DNA of 64,000 bases from Fuerstiella sp. (GCA_022843805.1 JALHMY010000007.1:62001-126000); one strand, 5' to 3'. Shown: positions 45,165 through 56,321, counted from the first letter of the stretch. Program-made: numbers and translations. Notes: generated by a model not told the origin, from the letters alone.

Positions 45165-45267
45165 TGCTCTGTCAAGTCTTAGAATGTAGGTTGGACATTC
45201 CTGTCCGACTGCATTTTGACGGGCAGGAATGCCCATCGTACCCCAAAACGAAGTATTGACAGAGCAC
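45164..45267. mobile_element. MITE-like element with terminal and internal inverted repeats
   Basis: 104 bp flanked by perfect 12 bp inverted repeats GTGCTCTGTCAA / TTGACAGAGCAC (45164-45175 and 45256-45267). Inside is a second inverted pair (45193-45209 and 45218-45234, 14 of 17 matching) around CATTCCTG. There is no ORF, no transposase and no obvious target duplication. The outer arm begins at the last base of the rpiB stop codon. Whether it is a MITE, a REP-like hairpin or a transcribed RNA structure cannot be told without copies elsewhere. Confidence 0.65.
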
Positions 45268-45378
45268 CAGAGGTTTTGAAGGTTTCGGCTTTTTTTGCGA
45301 AACGAGCCCGTAAATCTGAAACCTGGTCGCATGATGTTAACGCTCCGGTGAATTGGCTTTTCTGAGGGTCAGCAATCC

Positions 45379-45765
45379 ATGAATCCCGAAAATCTCCGCT
45401 TCACAAAGACACATGAATGGGTATCTGTGGAAGGTGAAACCGCAACAATTGGCATCTCCGATTTTGCTGTAAAGCTTTTAACCGATATCGTTTATCTCGA
45501 CCTGCCTAAAGTGGGACGCTCGGTCCGCCAGTCGGAATCGGTCGGTGAGATCGAAAGCGTTAAGGCGGTCAGCGATCTTTATGCGCCTGTGGATGGACAG
45601 GTCACTGAAGTGAATGCGGGGCTTCCGGACAGTCTGGCGCTGCTGACGGAAAGTCCTTATGAAAAGGCCTGGATCGCCAGAATACGGATGTCAAAGCCGG
45701 AGCAGGTTCAACAGCTGCTCAGCCATGCCGACTATTTGAAACATTGTGAAGAGGCAGGTCACTGA
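45379..45765 (+). CDS. gcvH: Glycine cleavage system H protein
   Basis: 128 residues, the family size. Carries the lipoyl group that shuttles the aminomethyl intermediate between P, T and L proteins. Lipoylation site Lys62 in GEIESVKAVSDLYAP; other landmarks: RFTKTHEWVSVEG at the start, GISDFAVKLLTDIVYLDLP, and PYEKAWIARIRM. GAGGGT lies about 10 nt upstream of the ATG. First gene of the gcvH-gcvPA-gcvPB-ligase run. Confidence 0.97.
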   Translation: MNPENLRFTKTHEWVSVEGETATIGISDFAVKLLTDIVYLDLPKVGRSVRQSESVGEIESVKAVSDLYAPVDGQVTEVNAGLPDSLALLTESPYEKAWIARIRMSKPEQVQQLLSHADYLKHCEEAGH

Positions 45766-45877
45766 GGTCCGGCTGAACCCGGTAACCACGGCAGACGCAG
45801 GTGGCAGTGCCGGATGTCGGTCCAACTCATCTGATAATAACTGCTTAGAAGATTAAACAATTTCATCTTTCAGGTTC

Positions 45878-45883
45878 AGGAGG
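45878..45883 (+). promoter_or_regulatory. Shine-Dalgarno sequence fixing the gcvPA TTG start
   Basis: AGGAGG 6 nt before TTG 45890. The frame then begins AYLFDTPEQRKQM, the usual P-protein N-terminus; no ATG or GTG precedes it in a better context. Confidence 0.8.
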
Positions 45884-45889
45884 ACCGAG

Positions 45890-47242
45890 TTGGCATACTT
45901 GTTTGATACTCCCGAGCAGCGTAAGCAGATGTTTGAGTCGATTGGCATTCGATCGATTGACGAACTGTTTGAGCAAATTCCGGCGGAGCTGCAGCTGAAG
46001 CGGGAGCTCGACCTTCCGGCACCGGTTTCTGAACTCGAGCTGCAGCAGGAGATGGAGCAAGCCCTGGGGGCTCCGGGCGGATCTCCCGTCTGTTTCCTTG
46101 GTGGTGGGGCGTATGATCATTTCATTCCTGCCGTCGTTGATGAGCTTACTTCGAGGGGTGAATTTTACACGGCTTATACTCCATATCAGGCTGAGGCGAG
46201 TCAGGGGACTTTGCAGTCGTTTTATGAGTTTCAGACACTGATGTGTCAGCTGACCGGCATGGAGGTTTCAAACGCCAGCCTTTATGAGGGCGGGACGGCG
46301 GTCAGCGAAGCCGTCTTTATGGCGATGCGGGTCACCGGGCGGCACAACCGCATCGTGATGGCAGGAACGGTGCACCCGGAATACCAGCAGGTGCTGAGGA
46401 CCTATTTGTCAGGGCTAAATGCAGAGCTGGTTATCATTGAACCGGAAAATGGAGTGGTTTCTCCGGCCCGAGTTTCGGAAGCCGTTGATTCGAATACCTG
46501 TGCCGTCGTGCTGCAGCAACCCAATTTTTTCGGATGTCTTGAGCAGGTGGCTGAAATTACGGCGATCGCTCATTCGGCCGGTGCACTGTCAATTTTATCC
46601 TTTGATGCGATCAGCCCCGGTTTACTCAAAAAACCTGGAGACTATGGAGTAGATATCGCGGTTGCGGAAGGCCAGCCGCTCGGCACCCCTCTTCAATATG
46701 GCGGACCATATCTGGGATTGTTTACGTGTCGAATGGAATACGTCCGGAAGATGCCGGGCCGATTGATTGGTCGGACCGTCGATCGTCACGGGAAGGATTG
46801 TTTTGTATTGAATCTGCAGGCTCGGGAGCAGCATATTCGTCGTGACAAAGCGACCAGCAATATTTGTACGAATCAGGGATTGATCGCGTTGCGAGCGACG
46901 ATTTTCCTGGCAGTGCTGGGGAAGAAGGGGCTTCGGTCGGTCGCTGAATTGTCGCACTCGAAGGCCCGTTATGCGGCGGATCAGCTGACGAAAATCTCGG
47001 GCGTCGAGCTTCGATTCGCTCGCTCGTTTTTCCGTGAGTTTGTGATTCGCACTCCTGTCAGGGCCTCCACTGTTCTTTCCCGGCTTGCGGCAGCCGGATA
47101 CAATGTCGGCCCGGACCTCGGTCGGTTTTGTATCCCCGGTGTGCCTGATGCCGAATACTGTTTCCTGCTGGCTCTGACCGAAAAGAGAACGCGGGACGAG
47201 ATCGACGGACTCGTTGTGGCACTGCGAGACTCGCTCACCTGA
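45890..47242 (+). CDS. gcvPA: Glycine dehydrogenase (decarboxylating) subunit 1
   Basis: 450 residues from a TTG start with a perfect SD. Alpha subunit of the two-subunit P protein: AYLFDTPEQRKQM, FLGGGAYDHFIPA, FYTAYTPYQAEASQGTLQSFYEFQT, VSNASLYEGGTAVSEAVFMA, QQPNFFGCLEQV and DIAVAEGQPLGTPLQYGGPYLGLF. The C-terminal REQHIRRDKATSNICTNQGLIAL is characteristic. This subunit binds no PLP itself; the lysine is in subunit 2. 124 bp separate it from gcvH; 4 bp or 52 bp from gcvPB depending on its start. Confidence 0.97.
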   Translation: MAYLFDTPEQRKQMFESIGIRSIDELFEQIPAELQLKRELDLPAPVSELELQQEMEQALGAPGGSPVCFLGGGAYDHFIPAVVDELTSRGEFYTAYTPYQAEASQGTLQSFYEFQTLMCQLTGMEVSNASLYEGGTAVSEAVFMAMRVTGRHNRIVMAGTVHPEYQQVLRTYLSGLNAELVIIEPENGVVSPARVSEAVDSNTCAVVLQQPNFFGCLEQVAEITAIAHSAGALSILSFDAISPGLLKKPGDYGVDIAVAEGQPLGTPLQYGGPYLGLFTCRMEYVRKMPGRLIGRTVDRHGKDCFVLNLQAREQHIRRDKATSNICTNQGLIALRATIFLAVLGKKGLRSVAELSHSKARYAADQLTKISGVELRFARSFFREFVIRTPVRASTVLSRLAAAGYNVGPDLGRFCIPGVPDAEYCFLLALTEKRTRDEIDGLVVALRDSLT

Positions 47243-47294
47243 CGTGATGCCGTTTGAACTGTTAAACAACAATCGATGGATCGTTGGGTACGAT

Positions 47295-48761
47295 ATGCGA
47301 AATCAGTCTGCTGTAAGGTCGTTGTTTGAGATGTCATATCCGGGTCGCGGGACCGTCATCTATCCGGAATGTGATGTACCCGATACCGGACGGCAGTGGG
47401 CACCGGAGGCCGCTTTTCTGGCTGACGAGATGCCGGAGCTGCCGGAGATTGCAGAACCGGATGTGGTTCGGCATTTTGTGAATCTGTCGACATTGAATAT
47501 GAGTGTGGACTCCCACTTTTATCCGCTGGGAAGCTGCACGATGAAATACAATCCCAAACGTCATGAGCGGCTGGCTCGGCTGGCTCAGGCCAGTGGCAGT
47601 CACCCTTATCAGCCGGAAGATCAGATTCAGGGGTTGTTGAAGATCTTTTTTGAACTGCAGCAGATGCTTGCCGAGATCTCGGGACTGCCAGCGGTATCAC
47701 TGCATCCTGCGGCAGGCGCTCAGGGAGAGCTTGCAGCGCTTCTGACGGCTTCTGCCTGGTTCCGACATCGCGGCGAGCAGCGAACACGTGTTCTGTTTCC
47801 TGCAAGTGCACATGGAACGAACCCAGCGAGTGCCGCACTTGCCGGATTTGAATGTGTGCAGCTGAAGGCCGGTACCAGTGGTTTTGTGGACCTGCATGAA
47901 CTGTCGCAGCAGGTGGATGAACGAACAGCCGTCTTTATGATTACGAATCCGAACACGCTGGGTTTGTTTGAACGGGACATTGCTCGGATTGCCGACATTC
48001 TGCACGCAGCGGGTGGGCTCGTTTACATTGACGGCGCCAACATGAACGCAATTCTTGGCAAGGCACGTCCGGGTGATTTTGGGGGCGATATGATGCACTA
48101 CAACGTGCATAAGACGTTTACCGGTCCTCACGGGGCAGGGGGGCCTGGAGCAGGCCCGATTGCCGTTCGGGACTTTCTCGGCGACTTTCTGCCATCGCCG
48201 GTGGTGAGATTTGACAGCGGTACTAATCGATATGTGCTTCGATCTCCCGCTCATTCAATTGGGCAGGTAAGGACCTTTTTTGGAAACGTCGGCATTTTAC
48301 TCCGGGGATATTTTTACATTCGGACTCTGGGAGCGAAGGGCCTGAGAGAGGCATCGGAGAATGCTGTTCTCAACGCCAACTATCTGCTCAGCAAAGTCGC
48401 TGATGTGCTTGAGATTCCTCATGGCAGACGCTGCATGCATGAATTTGTCGCGAGCGCCCGGCAGATTAAAAACCGACAGGGTGTCACGGCGATGGACATC
48501 GCCAAAAGGCTGCTCGACTATGGCTATCATGCTCCAACAGTGTATTTTCCTCTTGTTGTTGAAGAAGCTATGATGATGGAGCCGACTGAAACAGAGTCTC
48601 TGCAGACTCTTGAAGCCTTTGCAAATGCGATACGGCTGATTTGCAGCGAACCTGCTGAACTGGTGAAGGGAGCTCCGCATTCAACGCCTGTATGCCGACC
48701 GGATGAAGTTGCCGCAGCAAGAAAGCCCGTGCTTTGCTGGTCTGCCCAGCAGCAGGATTGA
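47295..48761 (+). CDS. gcvPB: Glycine dehydrogenase (decarboxylating) subunit 2
   Basis: 488 residues from ATG 47295, where the protein begins RNQSAVRSLFEMSYPGRG, as in other subunit 2 proteins; an in-frame ATG at 47247, 4 bp after the gcvPA stop, is possible. PLP-dependent decarboxylation of glycine together with subunit 1. PLP lysine about residue 273 in YNVHKTFTGPHGAGGPGAGP; also STLNMSVDSHFYPLGSCTMKYNPK, SLHPAAGAQGELAALL, SAHGTNPASAALAGF and DGANMNAILG. Complete length. Confidence 0.97.
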   Translation: MRNQSAVRSLFEMSYPGRGTVIYPECDVPDTGRQWAPEAAFLADEMPELPEIAEPDVVRHFVNLSTLNMSVDSHFYPLGSCTMKYNPKRHERLARLAQASGSHPYQPEDQIQGLLKIFFELQQMLAEISGLPAVSLHPAAGAQGELAALLTASAWFRHRGEQRTRVLFPASAHGTNPASAALAGFECVQLKAGTSGFVDLHELSQQVDERTAVFMITNPNTLGLFERDIARIADILHAAGGLVYIDGANMNAILGKARPGDFGGDMMHYNVHKTFTGPHGAGGPGAGPIAVRDFLGDFLPSPVVRFDSGTNRYVLRSPAHSIGQVRTFFGNVGILLRGYFYIRTLGAKGLREASENAVLNANYLLSKVADVLEIPHGRRCMHEFVASARQIKNRQGVTAMDIAKRLLDYGYHAPTVYFPLVVEEAMMMEPTETESLQTLEAFANAIRLICSEPAELVKGAPHSTPVCRPDEVAAARKPVLCWSAQQQD

Positions 48762-48775
48762 TTTGAGTACAAAAA

Positions 48776-49726
48776 ATGGACGACAACAGCCATTCGGAAG
48801 ATGTTCGGGGAACAGCGTTGGCCGGTCAGGAGTTTCCTGACTGCACGCAGTATGAGTGTGATCTGTTTGTTGATGGCAGAGCGGGCAGTGGTGAGCACAA
48901 CATGGCGGTTGACTCTGCGATGCTCAAAAAAGGGCTGACATCAGACCGTTGTGCCGTGCGAATCTATCGATGGTCGGAACCGACAGTGTCTGTTGGCTAT
49001 TTTCAGAAACCGGAAGTTGGCGGCCTTCAGGATTCTGATGGTGGAGGATCGGAAGACAGGGCGTTTGCTTTGCTTCCGCGAGTACGGCGCGTTACGGGCG
49101 GGGGTGCGATTCTGCATGATCAGGAACTCACCTATTCCTGTGTGGTCCCGGCGACTCATCCGATTCGCCATGATCCCTCTGGACTGTATCGGCTGATGCA
49201 TACTGCCATTGTTGAGCTGCTGGGAGAGTGTGGAGTTCGCTGTTGTATGAGATCGGCCGGTCAAGCTTCGTTATCGATGGGCAGATTTCCGTCGGACGAA
49301 TCCCGGTCAGCTGGCGAAGCTCGTGCTGCTGAACAGCAGTCGCCTGGACAGCAATCGACAGGGGATGAGCCGTTTTTGTGTTTTTTGCGTGCTGACCCAA
49401 ACGACATTATTTGTGAAGTTGTGGATGAAATTCGTGAGGTTGTTGTTCAGCATAAAATTGTTGGAAGTGCACAAAGGCGTCGCCGGGGCACGATATTACA
49501 GCATGGAAGTATTTTGATTTCAGCGTCACCTCTGACTCCTCAGGTTCCTGGAATCCGTCAGCTGTTTCCGGAGTTTGCAGAGTTGAAATTTGAGGAGCTC
49601 CTGCCCGAACGACTGGCAGGAGCTGTCGCAGGTACTGTGGAAAGGCGCGCCTGTGCGACCGCGATTTTTTCAGAGAAGTCGATCTTTGATTCGACTGAGC
49701 AGAGAAATGCATCAAAATTTGCGTGA
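48776..49726 (+). CDS. Lipoate-protein ligase A family protein
   Basis: 316 residues. BPL/LplA/LipM fold: AGSGEHNMAVDSAML, RIYRWSEPTVSVGYFQKPE, VRRVTGGGAILHDQELTYSCV (ligase RRxxGGGxV/A motif), and the catalytic lysine in KIVGSAQRRRRGTILQHGSIL. It lies 14 bp after gcvPB, so it probably lipoylates GcvH (and other lipoyl domains). A 30-residue low-complexity insertion (about 170-200, rich in Ser/Gln/Ala) splits the domain. Whether it acts as an LplA-type ligase (lipoate plus ATP) or an octanoyltransferase cannot be told from sequence. Confidence 0.9.
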   Translation: MDDNSHSEDVRGTALAGQEFPDCTQYECDLFVDGRAGSGEHNMAVDSAMLKKGLTSDRCAVRIYRWSEPTVSVGYFQKPEVGGLQDSDGGGSEDRAFALLPRVRRVTGGGAILHDQELTYSCVVPATHPIRHDPSGLYRLMHTAIVELLGECGVRCCMRSAGQASLSMGRFPSDESRSAGEARAAEQQSPGQQSTGDEPFLCFLRADPNDIICEVVDEIREVVVQHKIVGSAQRRRRGTILQHGSILISASPLTPQVPGIRQLFPEFAELKFEELLPERLAGAVAGTVERRACATAIFSEKSIFDSTEQRNASKFA

Positions 49727-50070
49727 CAAAGTTCCTCAAATACGGATGATTGATCAGATCCCTCGTTTATTACGGAAAAGAGCGGGCAACAAAATTCGAG
49801 GTCCGGGAAGATGGATCTGAAAAAAATGGTCAGTTGGAATTTGGTTTGCTGGTAAATGCTCGTCTATTCCCAGGGAGATCAGAATCGACGACATTTACTG
49901 TTAAGATGGAAAACTTGCACTTTCATCTTCGCAAATCCTGATCTGGTACTGGAACGCTGCGGGCCCTTGAGTTAAATTCTTCCCATTCCGTAAAAAATGG
50001 AAATTTTTCGACGAATACGGAATAAGTCCCAACGCGGGGCTGAACGAAAATCTTGCGGAGTTGCTGACTT
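49727..50070 (+). other. Leader region of the FHA protein gene
   Basis: 344 bp, no gene. It contains an extended hairpin close to the FHA start (see 49985-50023). The rest is AT-richer than the genes around it and shows no clear promoter boxes. Confidence 0.4.
49985..50023 (+). promoter_or_regulatory. Bulged hairpin upstream of the FHA gene
   Basis: Outer arms ATTCCGTA (49985-49992) and TACGGAAT (50016-50023) are perfect 8 bp complements. Inner arms AAAAAT (49993-49998) and ATTTTT (50003-50008) with a GGAA loop form a second stem; a 7 nt bulge lies between 50009 and 50015. It ends 47 nt before the ATG. Possible mRNA leader structure or operator; function unknown. Confidence 0.45.
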
Positions 50071-50937
50071 ATGATCGCGGCTGAATTGTCAGTTATTGGA
50101 GGCAAGCACGCCGGTCAGGTAATCCCCTTGAACCGACGAAAGTTTCTTATTGGTCGTGAGCAGGATTGTCAGCTGCGCCCCAACAGTGAAATGGTGAGTC
50201 GTCACCACTGCGTCTTTAGCCTCGACGATTTCTCTGTTCGGTTGCGGGATTTGGGCAGTACGAATGGCACGTCCGTTAATGGAAATCGAATCCTGAAGGA
50301 GACGATTCTGGCTAACGGGGATCACGTGGTTATAGGAAATCTTGAGTTTCTGTTTCGGATACTTCCGGGGGCAGTCACCGATTCGTCGGTAAGTAATTCC
50401 GGGGTGGATCTTCGAACGAAGCCGGAAGACACTCAGGTAACTTCGCAGACGGTGCTTGAGATTCCTGTTTCGCAGCCTGCCACAGCTACTGCTGAAACAC
50501 CGTCTCCACTGACGGCGCAGATTCCTGTTACTCCTCCTCCTGCCGTGCCTGCGCCGGCCGGTGCTGATACTGCGATCATGCCAGCGGGGCAGATGATGCC
50601 CGGGCAGTATGGATATCCGCAGATGATGCAGCCGATGCCATATCCGGGCGGAATGTATGGTGGTTATCCATATCAGCAGATGATGCCTCAGTACGGTCAG
50701 ATGTATCCGCAGATGATGGCTCCTCCGATGCAGGGTTATCCTGGGCAGGCTCCGGTAGCTCCGGCTTCTGCTTCTGCCAGTCCGGAAGTGGCGCTTCCTG
50801 ATCCCGAAAGCACTGGTGCACGAAACGATGTTGCCAAAGGAAGCACAGGATCAAATCCGAAAGATACGGCCAAGCCAACAGGCGCAGCGGATGCCATCCT
50901 TAAGCAGCTTTCCGGGCGTCGTCCTCCTGGTCAGTAG
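50071..50937 (+). CDS. FHA-domain protein with Gln/Met/Tyr-rich low-complexity region
   Basis: 288 residues. FHA phosphothreonine-binding domain at about 5-95: FLIGREQDCQLRPNSEMVSRHHCVF and DLGSTNGTSVNGNRI carry the Gly-Arg, Ser-Arg-His and Asn-Gly-Thr residues needed for binding. A Thr/Pro linker follows (about 100-170). Residues about 170-230 are built from repeated QMMPQYG/YPQMMQPMPYPGG-like blocks, prion-like in composition. The tail (KPTGAADAILKQLSGRRP) may be a short conserved end motif. Cytoplasmic; would bind a partner phosphorylated by a Ser/Thr kinase, plentiful in planctomycetes. The ATG at 50071 is preceded by a structured leader. Confidence 0.85.
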   Translation: MIAAELSVIGGKHAGQVIPLNRRKFLIGREQDCQLRPNSEMVSRHHCVFSLDDFSVRLRDLGSTNGTSVNGNRILKETILANGDHVVIGNLEFLFRILPGAVTDSSVSNSGVDLRTKPEDTQVTSQTVLEIPVSQPATATAETPSPLTAQIPVTPPPAVPAPAGADTAIMPAGQMMPGQYGYPQMMQPMPYPGGMYGGYPYQQMMPQYGQMYPQMMAPPMQGYPGQAPVAPASASASPEVALPDPESTGARNDVAKGSTGSNPKDTAKPTGAADAILKQLSGRRPPGQ

Positions 50938-51048
50938 CTGTGTTTGAATGTTGCAGGCATCTGTAGATTTCATGGCTGTGACGGTCGGGCATGTCGGGTA
51001 TTGAACCCCCTTCTGGCGGCTGGTCCCTGGACAAAGAAGAGTTTGGCT

Positions 51049-51261
51049 ATGGCGGATGCTCCTTCTGACACTCAGAGAAAGTATCGTGAGTTTCTGGAAT
51101 TGCTCCCATTGACCCTGTCACTGGCTGGTTTGCCGCACAGTGACCACGGTCGTTATTTCACAGCGGAGCAGATTGAATCGCGATTATTTACGATTAAGCA
51201 TGCTTACAAGGCTGCTCGCCAGGTGGCTCGAGAGTGTATTCAGGGCGGCTCGGGGTCCTGA
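51049..51261 (+). CDS. Small hypothetical protein (70 residues)
   Basis: Starts at ATG 51049 (GAAGAG about 8 nt upstream); the frame stays open to 50944, but that part reads as noncoding. Helical, with charged ends: MADAPSDTQRKYREFLELL and ESRLFTIKHAYKAARQVARE. No signal peptide or membrane segment. I do not recognise a family. It follows the FHA gene by about 110 bp and may share its transcript. Confidence 0.6.
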   Translation: MADAPSDTQRKYREFLELLPLTLSLAGLPHSDHGRYFTAEQIESRLFTIKHAYKAARQVARECIQGGSGS

Positions 51262-51714
51262 TGGCGGTTTTCCGGGATGGCTGAATTTCAAAATTTAGCT
51301 ATTTTGCCAATCTGGCGGCTTTCAGGCCTTCGCATCGCAGCAGACTCTATCCGAATGCCGATACAGACCGGCTGAGAAGCTTGACACCTTGCCTGCTGGC
51401 CAGTATTTTCTGCCGGTATTGTTTTGTGTTGAGTGTTTTGCGAGCGGTGATGCTTCTCGCGAGAGCTCCAGTTTCCACTGTTGGTTTTATCAATACCGCG
51501 TTCGAGGAACCTGAAATGGGCAAGATTTAGGTCTTTCTCCATTTCCCGAATTCTCTTTCCGATGGGCAGTTGGTTTTGTGCGTAAGCGCAGGCGACTGGT
51601 TGCGGTGGGGGGGTTTGAGAAAGCAGGTTTTTTGGCAGAATACTGCCAGTCGCGAAAAGTGGGACTTGCTCCCGCTTTTTTTTATAGATACTTCGAGCAA
51701 CTGAATGACCTGTT
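51262..51714 (+). other. Long leader of nusA with two hairpins
   Basis: 453 bp without an ORF of note. Its end holds a 6 bp hairpin (51633-51648) and then a rho-independent terminator-like structure (51657-51683), 31 nt before the nusA ATG. I see no rimP gene, which usually precedes nusA. The first 370 bp could hold a promoter or leader RNA. Confidence 0.5.
51657..51683 (+). terminator. Terminator-like hairpin just upstream of nusA
   Basis: 8 bp stem (51657-51664 with 51670-51677, one T-G pair), CTTGC loop, and a run of Ts to 51683. It is 31 nt from the nusA start. It either ends the upstream small gene or, if the nusA promoter is upstream, acts as an attenuator. Confidence 0.75.
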
Positions 51715-53184
<1,470 letters not shown>

Positions 53185-53448
53185 TGCTGAGGAGAGTGTC
53201 TTCAATACCTGGAATTTGTAGTCGCGGATCTGGATCGTGTTGCACGGATTAAAGTGCAGTTTGCTTTTTCTTCGCAGAAACTGAAGGATGAAACTGGTCG
53301 AAGGACCAGAGTCATTGGATGAAGCCGGCCGGTTTCAGTTTGTTTCTGCATTTGCCAGTCAAGTCTGGTTAATGACTGGTAAAGTTCTGAGCCTGTTTGC
53401 AGTGCATCATCCGGATGTTCGACACTGCCAGGCCTAAGGGGTTAAGTT

Positions 53449-56301
53449 TTGAAAATACGTATCTTTGCCCTTGCGAGAGACCTTGGTCTGGACAGCAAGG
53501 TATTGATCGATATTTGCGAGGAAGCGGGCGTAAAACTGCGCAACGCACTGGCCACGATTTCTGAAGAAGAGCGTGATCAGGTTGTCGACTTTATCAAAAG
53601 GAGGCAATCGTCCCCGGCATCTGAAGCTGCGAGGGAGGAGCTGACGCCAAGTCGCGAGCCGGTGCCTGATTTGGGAAAGGTGCGTCCGATCAAGTCGATG
53701 CCGCCTCGTCCCCAGCATGGTGTCCGCTCGGACGCGGATCATGTCGCGGAGACGGTAGCTCCGGTGGAGCCCGAGGTAGTGATGCCGGTGCAGGCAGAAG
53801 AGCCGATTGTCCCGGAGGTAGTTGCGACAATTGCTGTCGCTCCGGTGGCCGCTCCTGCTCCCGCCCCGATTGTCGCACCTGCTGAGATCGAGATTCCCGA
53901 GCCAGTTGCCGTGGCCGAAGTGGCTAAGCCGGAGCCGGTTGTTGCTGAGGTTGAGCCGGAACCTGCTGACGAGGCAGATCCTGTTCAGGAGATTGAGACA
54001 AGTACAGGAGTTCCGCAAATCGTTCAGGAAACTGTGGCTGAAGTTGTTCGAGAAGTGCAGCCGATCGCTCGTGCTGGTGTGTCCCCCCAGCCTGCAGAGG
54101 GAATGCGGCGTCCAAAAATGCAGCCGATGCGGGAAATGCGGCCAATTGGGTCGGTGAAGGATCGTGAGCAGGCTCAGGCGAAGGCTCCGCAGCAAAAGGG
54201 TAAGCCTGCTTCAAGGCCCATTGTGGCGGCACCGCCGACTTACACGCCTCCGGTTACGAAGAAACCCAAGGTTCGTGAAGAGAAGGCTCAGAAGCCGGAT
54301 ATGGCGCTGGCCGATATCGTGGATCGTCGGAGTCCGCTGGCCGATCAGATGCGTCAGCTGAAGATGGCGCGTGAGGTTCAGGAGGGTGGCGACCAGCTGA
54401 CCGATTCTCAGAAGGCTGCGAAGGAGAAAACTCGTCGTGGCTCACTGCTGAAAGAGCTGCGGGAGTCGCGTGAGGCGGAGCGTCAGGCGAAGAAGATGAA
54501 GCGAAAGCGGCGTTCTGGTCATGCAGACCTGAAAACCGCTGCTCAGATTTCATTCCCAATCACAGTGCGTGCTCTGTCGGAAGCGATCGGACGTCCTGCC
54601 AGAGCGATTCTTAGTATTCTGCTGAAGGCCGGTCGAATGCTGACAATCAACGATGAGCTGACGGAAGAGATCGCGATGGAGGTTGCTCTGGAGCTTGGCG
54701 TGGATCTTGAAGTCAAGCACGGGCGTGATATTGAAGCGGAACTGCTTGCGTCTCTGGACCATGAAGATCCGCCGGAGAAAATGGTCAGTCGGCCCCCAAT
54801 TATTACGATTCTTGGGCACGTCGACCATGGAAAGACAACACTCGTCGACAAGATCCGCAATGCGAATGTGGCGGCTGGAGAAGCGGGCGGGATTACTCAG
54901 CATATCGCCGCTTATCAGGTGAATCACGAGGGATACAGTCTGACATTTGTGGATACGCCGGGGCACGCTGCGTTCGGGGAAATGCGTTCTCGCGGTGCCA
55001 ATGTAACGGATATCATTGTACTTGTGGTGGCCGCCGACGACGGTGTTATGCCTCAGACGATCGAATGCATCAGCCATGCGAAGAATGCAGGCGTGCCGAT
55101 CGTGGTGGCTCTGAACAAAATTGACCTTCCGGGGATCGATGAGCAGCGTATTCTTCAGCAACTCGCCCAGCATGAATTGCTGCCCGCAGAATGGGGCGGT
55201 GAATATGAAGTTGTACGAACTTCCGGTGCCACCGGGAAGGGTGTTGATAAGCTGCTTGAAACCTTGCTGCTGACCGCGGAACTTCATGAACTGCAGGCAA
55301 ATCCTGAACGTGAGGCTCTGGGTGTCTGTCTGGAAGCATTCCGCGACGAAGGCCGCGGGGTTCTTGCATGGCTCATTGTCCAGAAGGGCACTCTGAAGGT
55401 TGGCGATATTGTTCTTTGCGGCAGTTCTTATGGTCGAATTCGTGCGATTTACAACGATCGTGATGAAGAAATTCAGGAAGCCGGACCTTCAATGCCGGTG
55501 AAAGTGGCCGGGCTGAATGAAGTGCCAGGCGCCGGCGATCATTTCTTCGTGATGAAAGACGTGGAGGAGGCTCGGGAAACAGCATCCAATCGTCTTCACG
55601 AAGGTCGCACCGAAACGCTGTCTCGAAAAGGTCAGCCACGAACTCTGGAAGATATTCTCAATTCAGCTCGTGAAGGTGAGGGAATTCAGGAACTGCCGCT
55701 GATTCTGAAAGCGGATACTCCAGGATCTCTCGAAGCACTTCGAGGCGAGATCAACAAGTTTGAACATCCGGAAGTGAAAGTCTCCATCATTCATGAGGGG
55801 ATCGGAGGCGTTAACGAAAGTGACGTTTACCTCGCGAGTGCCGCGGATGCCATTATTGTCGCGTTCCATGTCATTGCAGAAGATCGTGCCCAGGCACTGG
55901 CTGAACGTGAAGGTGTGGATGTTCGACGCTACAACATCATTTACGAGGTGACTGAACATATTCGCCTGGCTCTGCAGGGGCTGCTTCGGCCGGAAAAAGT
56001 TCAGGTGGCGACAGGGCGGGCAATTGTGCTGCGGACTTTCCAGATCAGTCGATTTGGTACGATTGCCGGTTGCCGTGTACTGAATGGAACCATTTCCAGA
56101 GACAATCGAGTGCATGTCATTCGTGATCAGAAAGTTCTGAACGATTACCGCATCGGGTCGCTGAAACGGGAAAAGGATGACGCTAAAGAAGTCCGTGATG
56201 GTATGGAATGTGGGATTCGACTGGACGGCTTCAATGACATCAAGGAAGGTGACCTTCTGGAAGCCTATCGCGTTGATGAAGTGAAGAGGACTCTGAATTA
56301 A
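53449..56301 (+). CDS. infB: Translation initiation factor IF-2
   Basis: 950 residues from TTG 53449 (AAGGGG upstream); the protein then starts [23 protein letters not shown], the IF2 N-terminal domain. Linker of about 330 residues, rich in Pro/Val/Ala/Glu. A second N-terminal-type helix ([29 protein letters not shown]) precedes the G domain: G1 [10 protein letters not shown] (about 456), G3 DTPGHAAF, G4 NKIDLPG, G5 region TSGATGKG. C-terminal domains II-IV are complete, ending [13 protein letters not shown]. GTPase that places fMet-tRNA on the 30S subunit. 264 bp separate it from nusA; rbfA follows. Confidence 0.97.
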   Translation: MKIRIFALARDLGLDSKVLIDICEEAGVKLRNALATISEEERDQVVDFIKRRQSSPASEAAREELTPSREPVPDLGKVRPIKSMPPRPQHGVRSDADHVAETVAPVEPEVVMPVQAEEPIVPEVVATIAVAPVAAPAPAPIVAPAEIEIPEPVAVAEVAKPEPVVAEVEPEPADEADPVQEIETSTGVPQIVQETVAEVVREVQPIARAGVSPQPAEGMRRPKMQPMREMRPIGSVKDREQAQAKAPQQKGKPASRPIVAAPPTYTPPVTKKPKVREEKAQKPDMALADIVDRRSPLADQMRQLKMAREVQEGGDQLTDSQKAAKEKTRRGSLLKELRESREAERQAKKMKRKRRSGHADLKTAAQISFPITVRALSEAIGRPARAILSILLKAGRMLTINDELTEEIAMEVALELGVDLEVKHGRDIEAELLASLDHEDPPEKMVSRPPIITILGHVDHGKTTLVDKIRNANVAAGEAGGITQHIAAYQVNHEGYSLTFVDTPGHAAFGEMRSRGANVTDIIVLVVAADDGVMPQTIECISHAKNAGVPIVVALNKIDLPGIDEQRILQQLAQHELLPAEWGGEYEVVRTSGATGKGVDKLLETLLLTAELHELQANPEREALGVCLEAFRDEGRGVLAWLIVQKGTLKVGDIVLCGSSYGRIRAIYNDRDEEIQEAGPSMPVKVAGLNEVPGAGDHFFVMKDVEEARETASNRLHEGRTETLSRKGQPRTLEDILNSAREGEGIQELPLILKADTPGSLEALRGEINKFEHPEVKVSIIHEGIGGVNESDVYLASAADAIIVAFHVIAEDRAQALAEREGVDVRRYNIIYEVTEHIRLALQGLLRPEKVQVATGRAIVLRTFQISRFGTIAGCRVLNGTISRDNRVHVIRDQKVLNDYRIGSLKREKDDAKEVRDGMECGIRLDGFNDIKEGDLLEAYRVDEVKRTLN

Positions 56302-56321
56302 GTTCTGTCAGCGATGAAACA

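Noticed and set aside
53434-54195. 253-codon minus ORF antisense to infB
   Set aside because: Mirrors the Pro/Glu/Ala/Val-rich linker of IF2; composition bias creates long antisense frames.
54550-55287. 245-codon minus ORF antisense to the IF2 G domain
   Set aside because: Lies wholly inside a well-conserved gene and has no domain or start signal.
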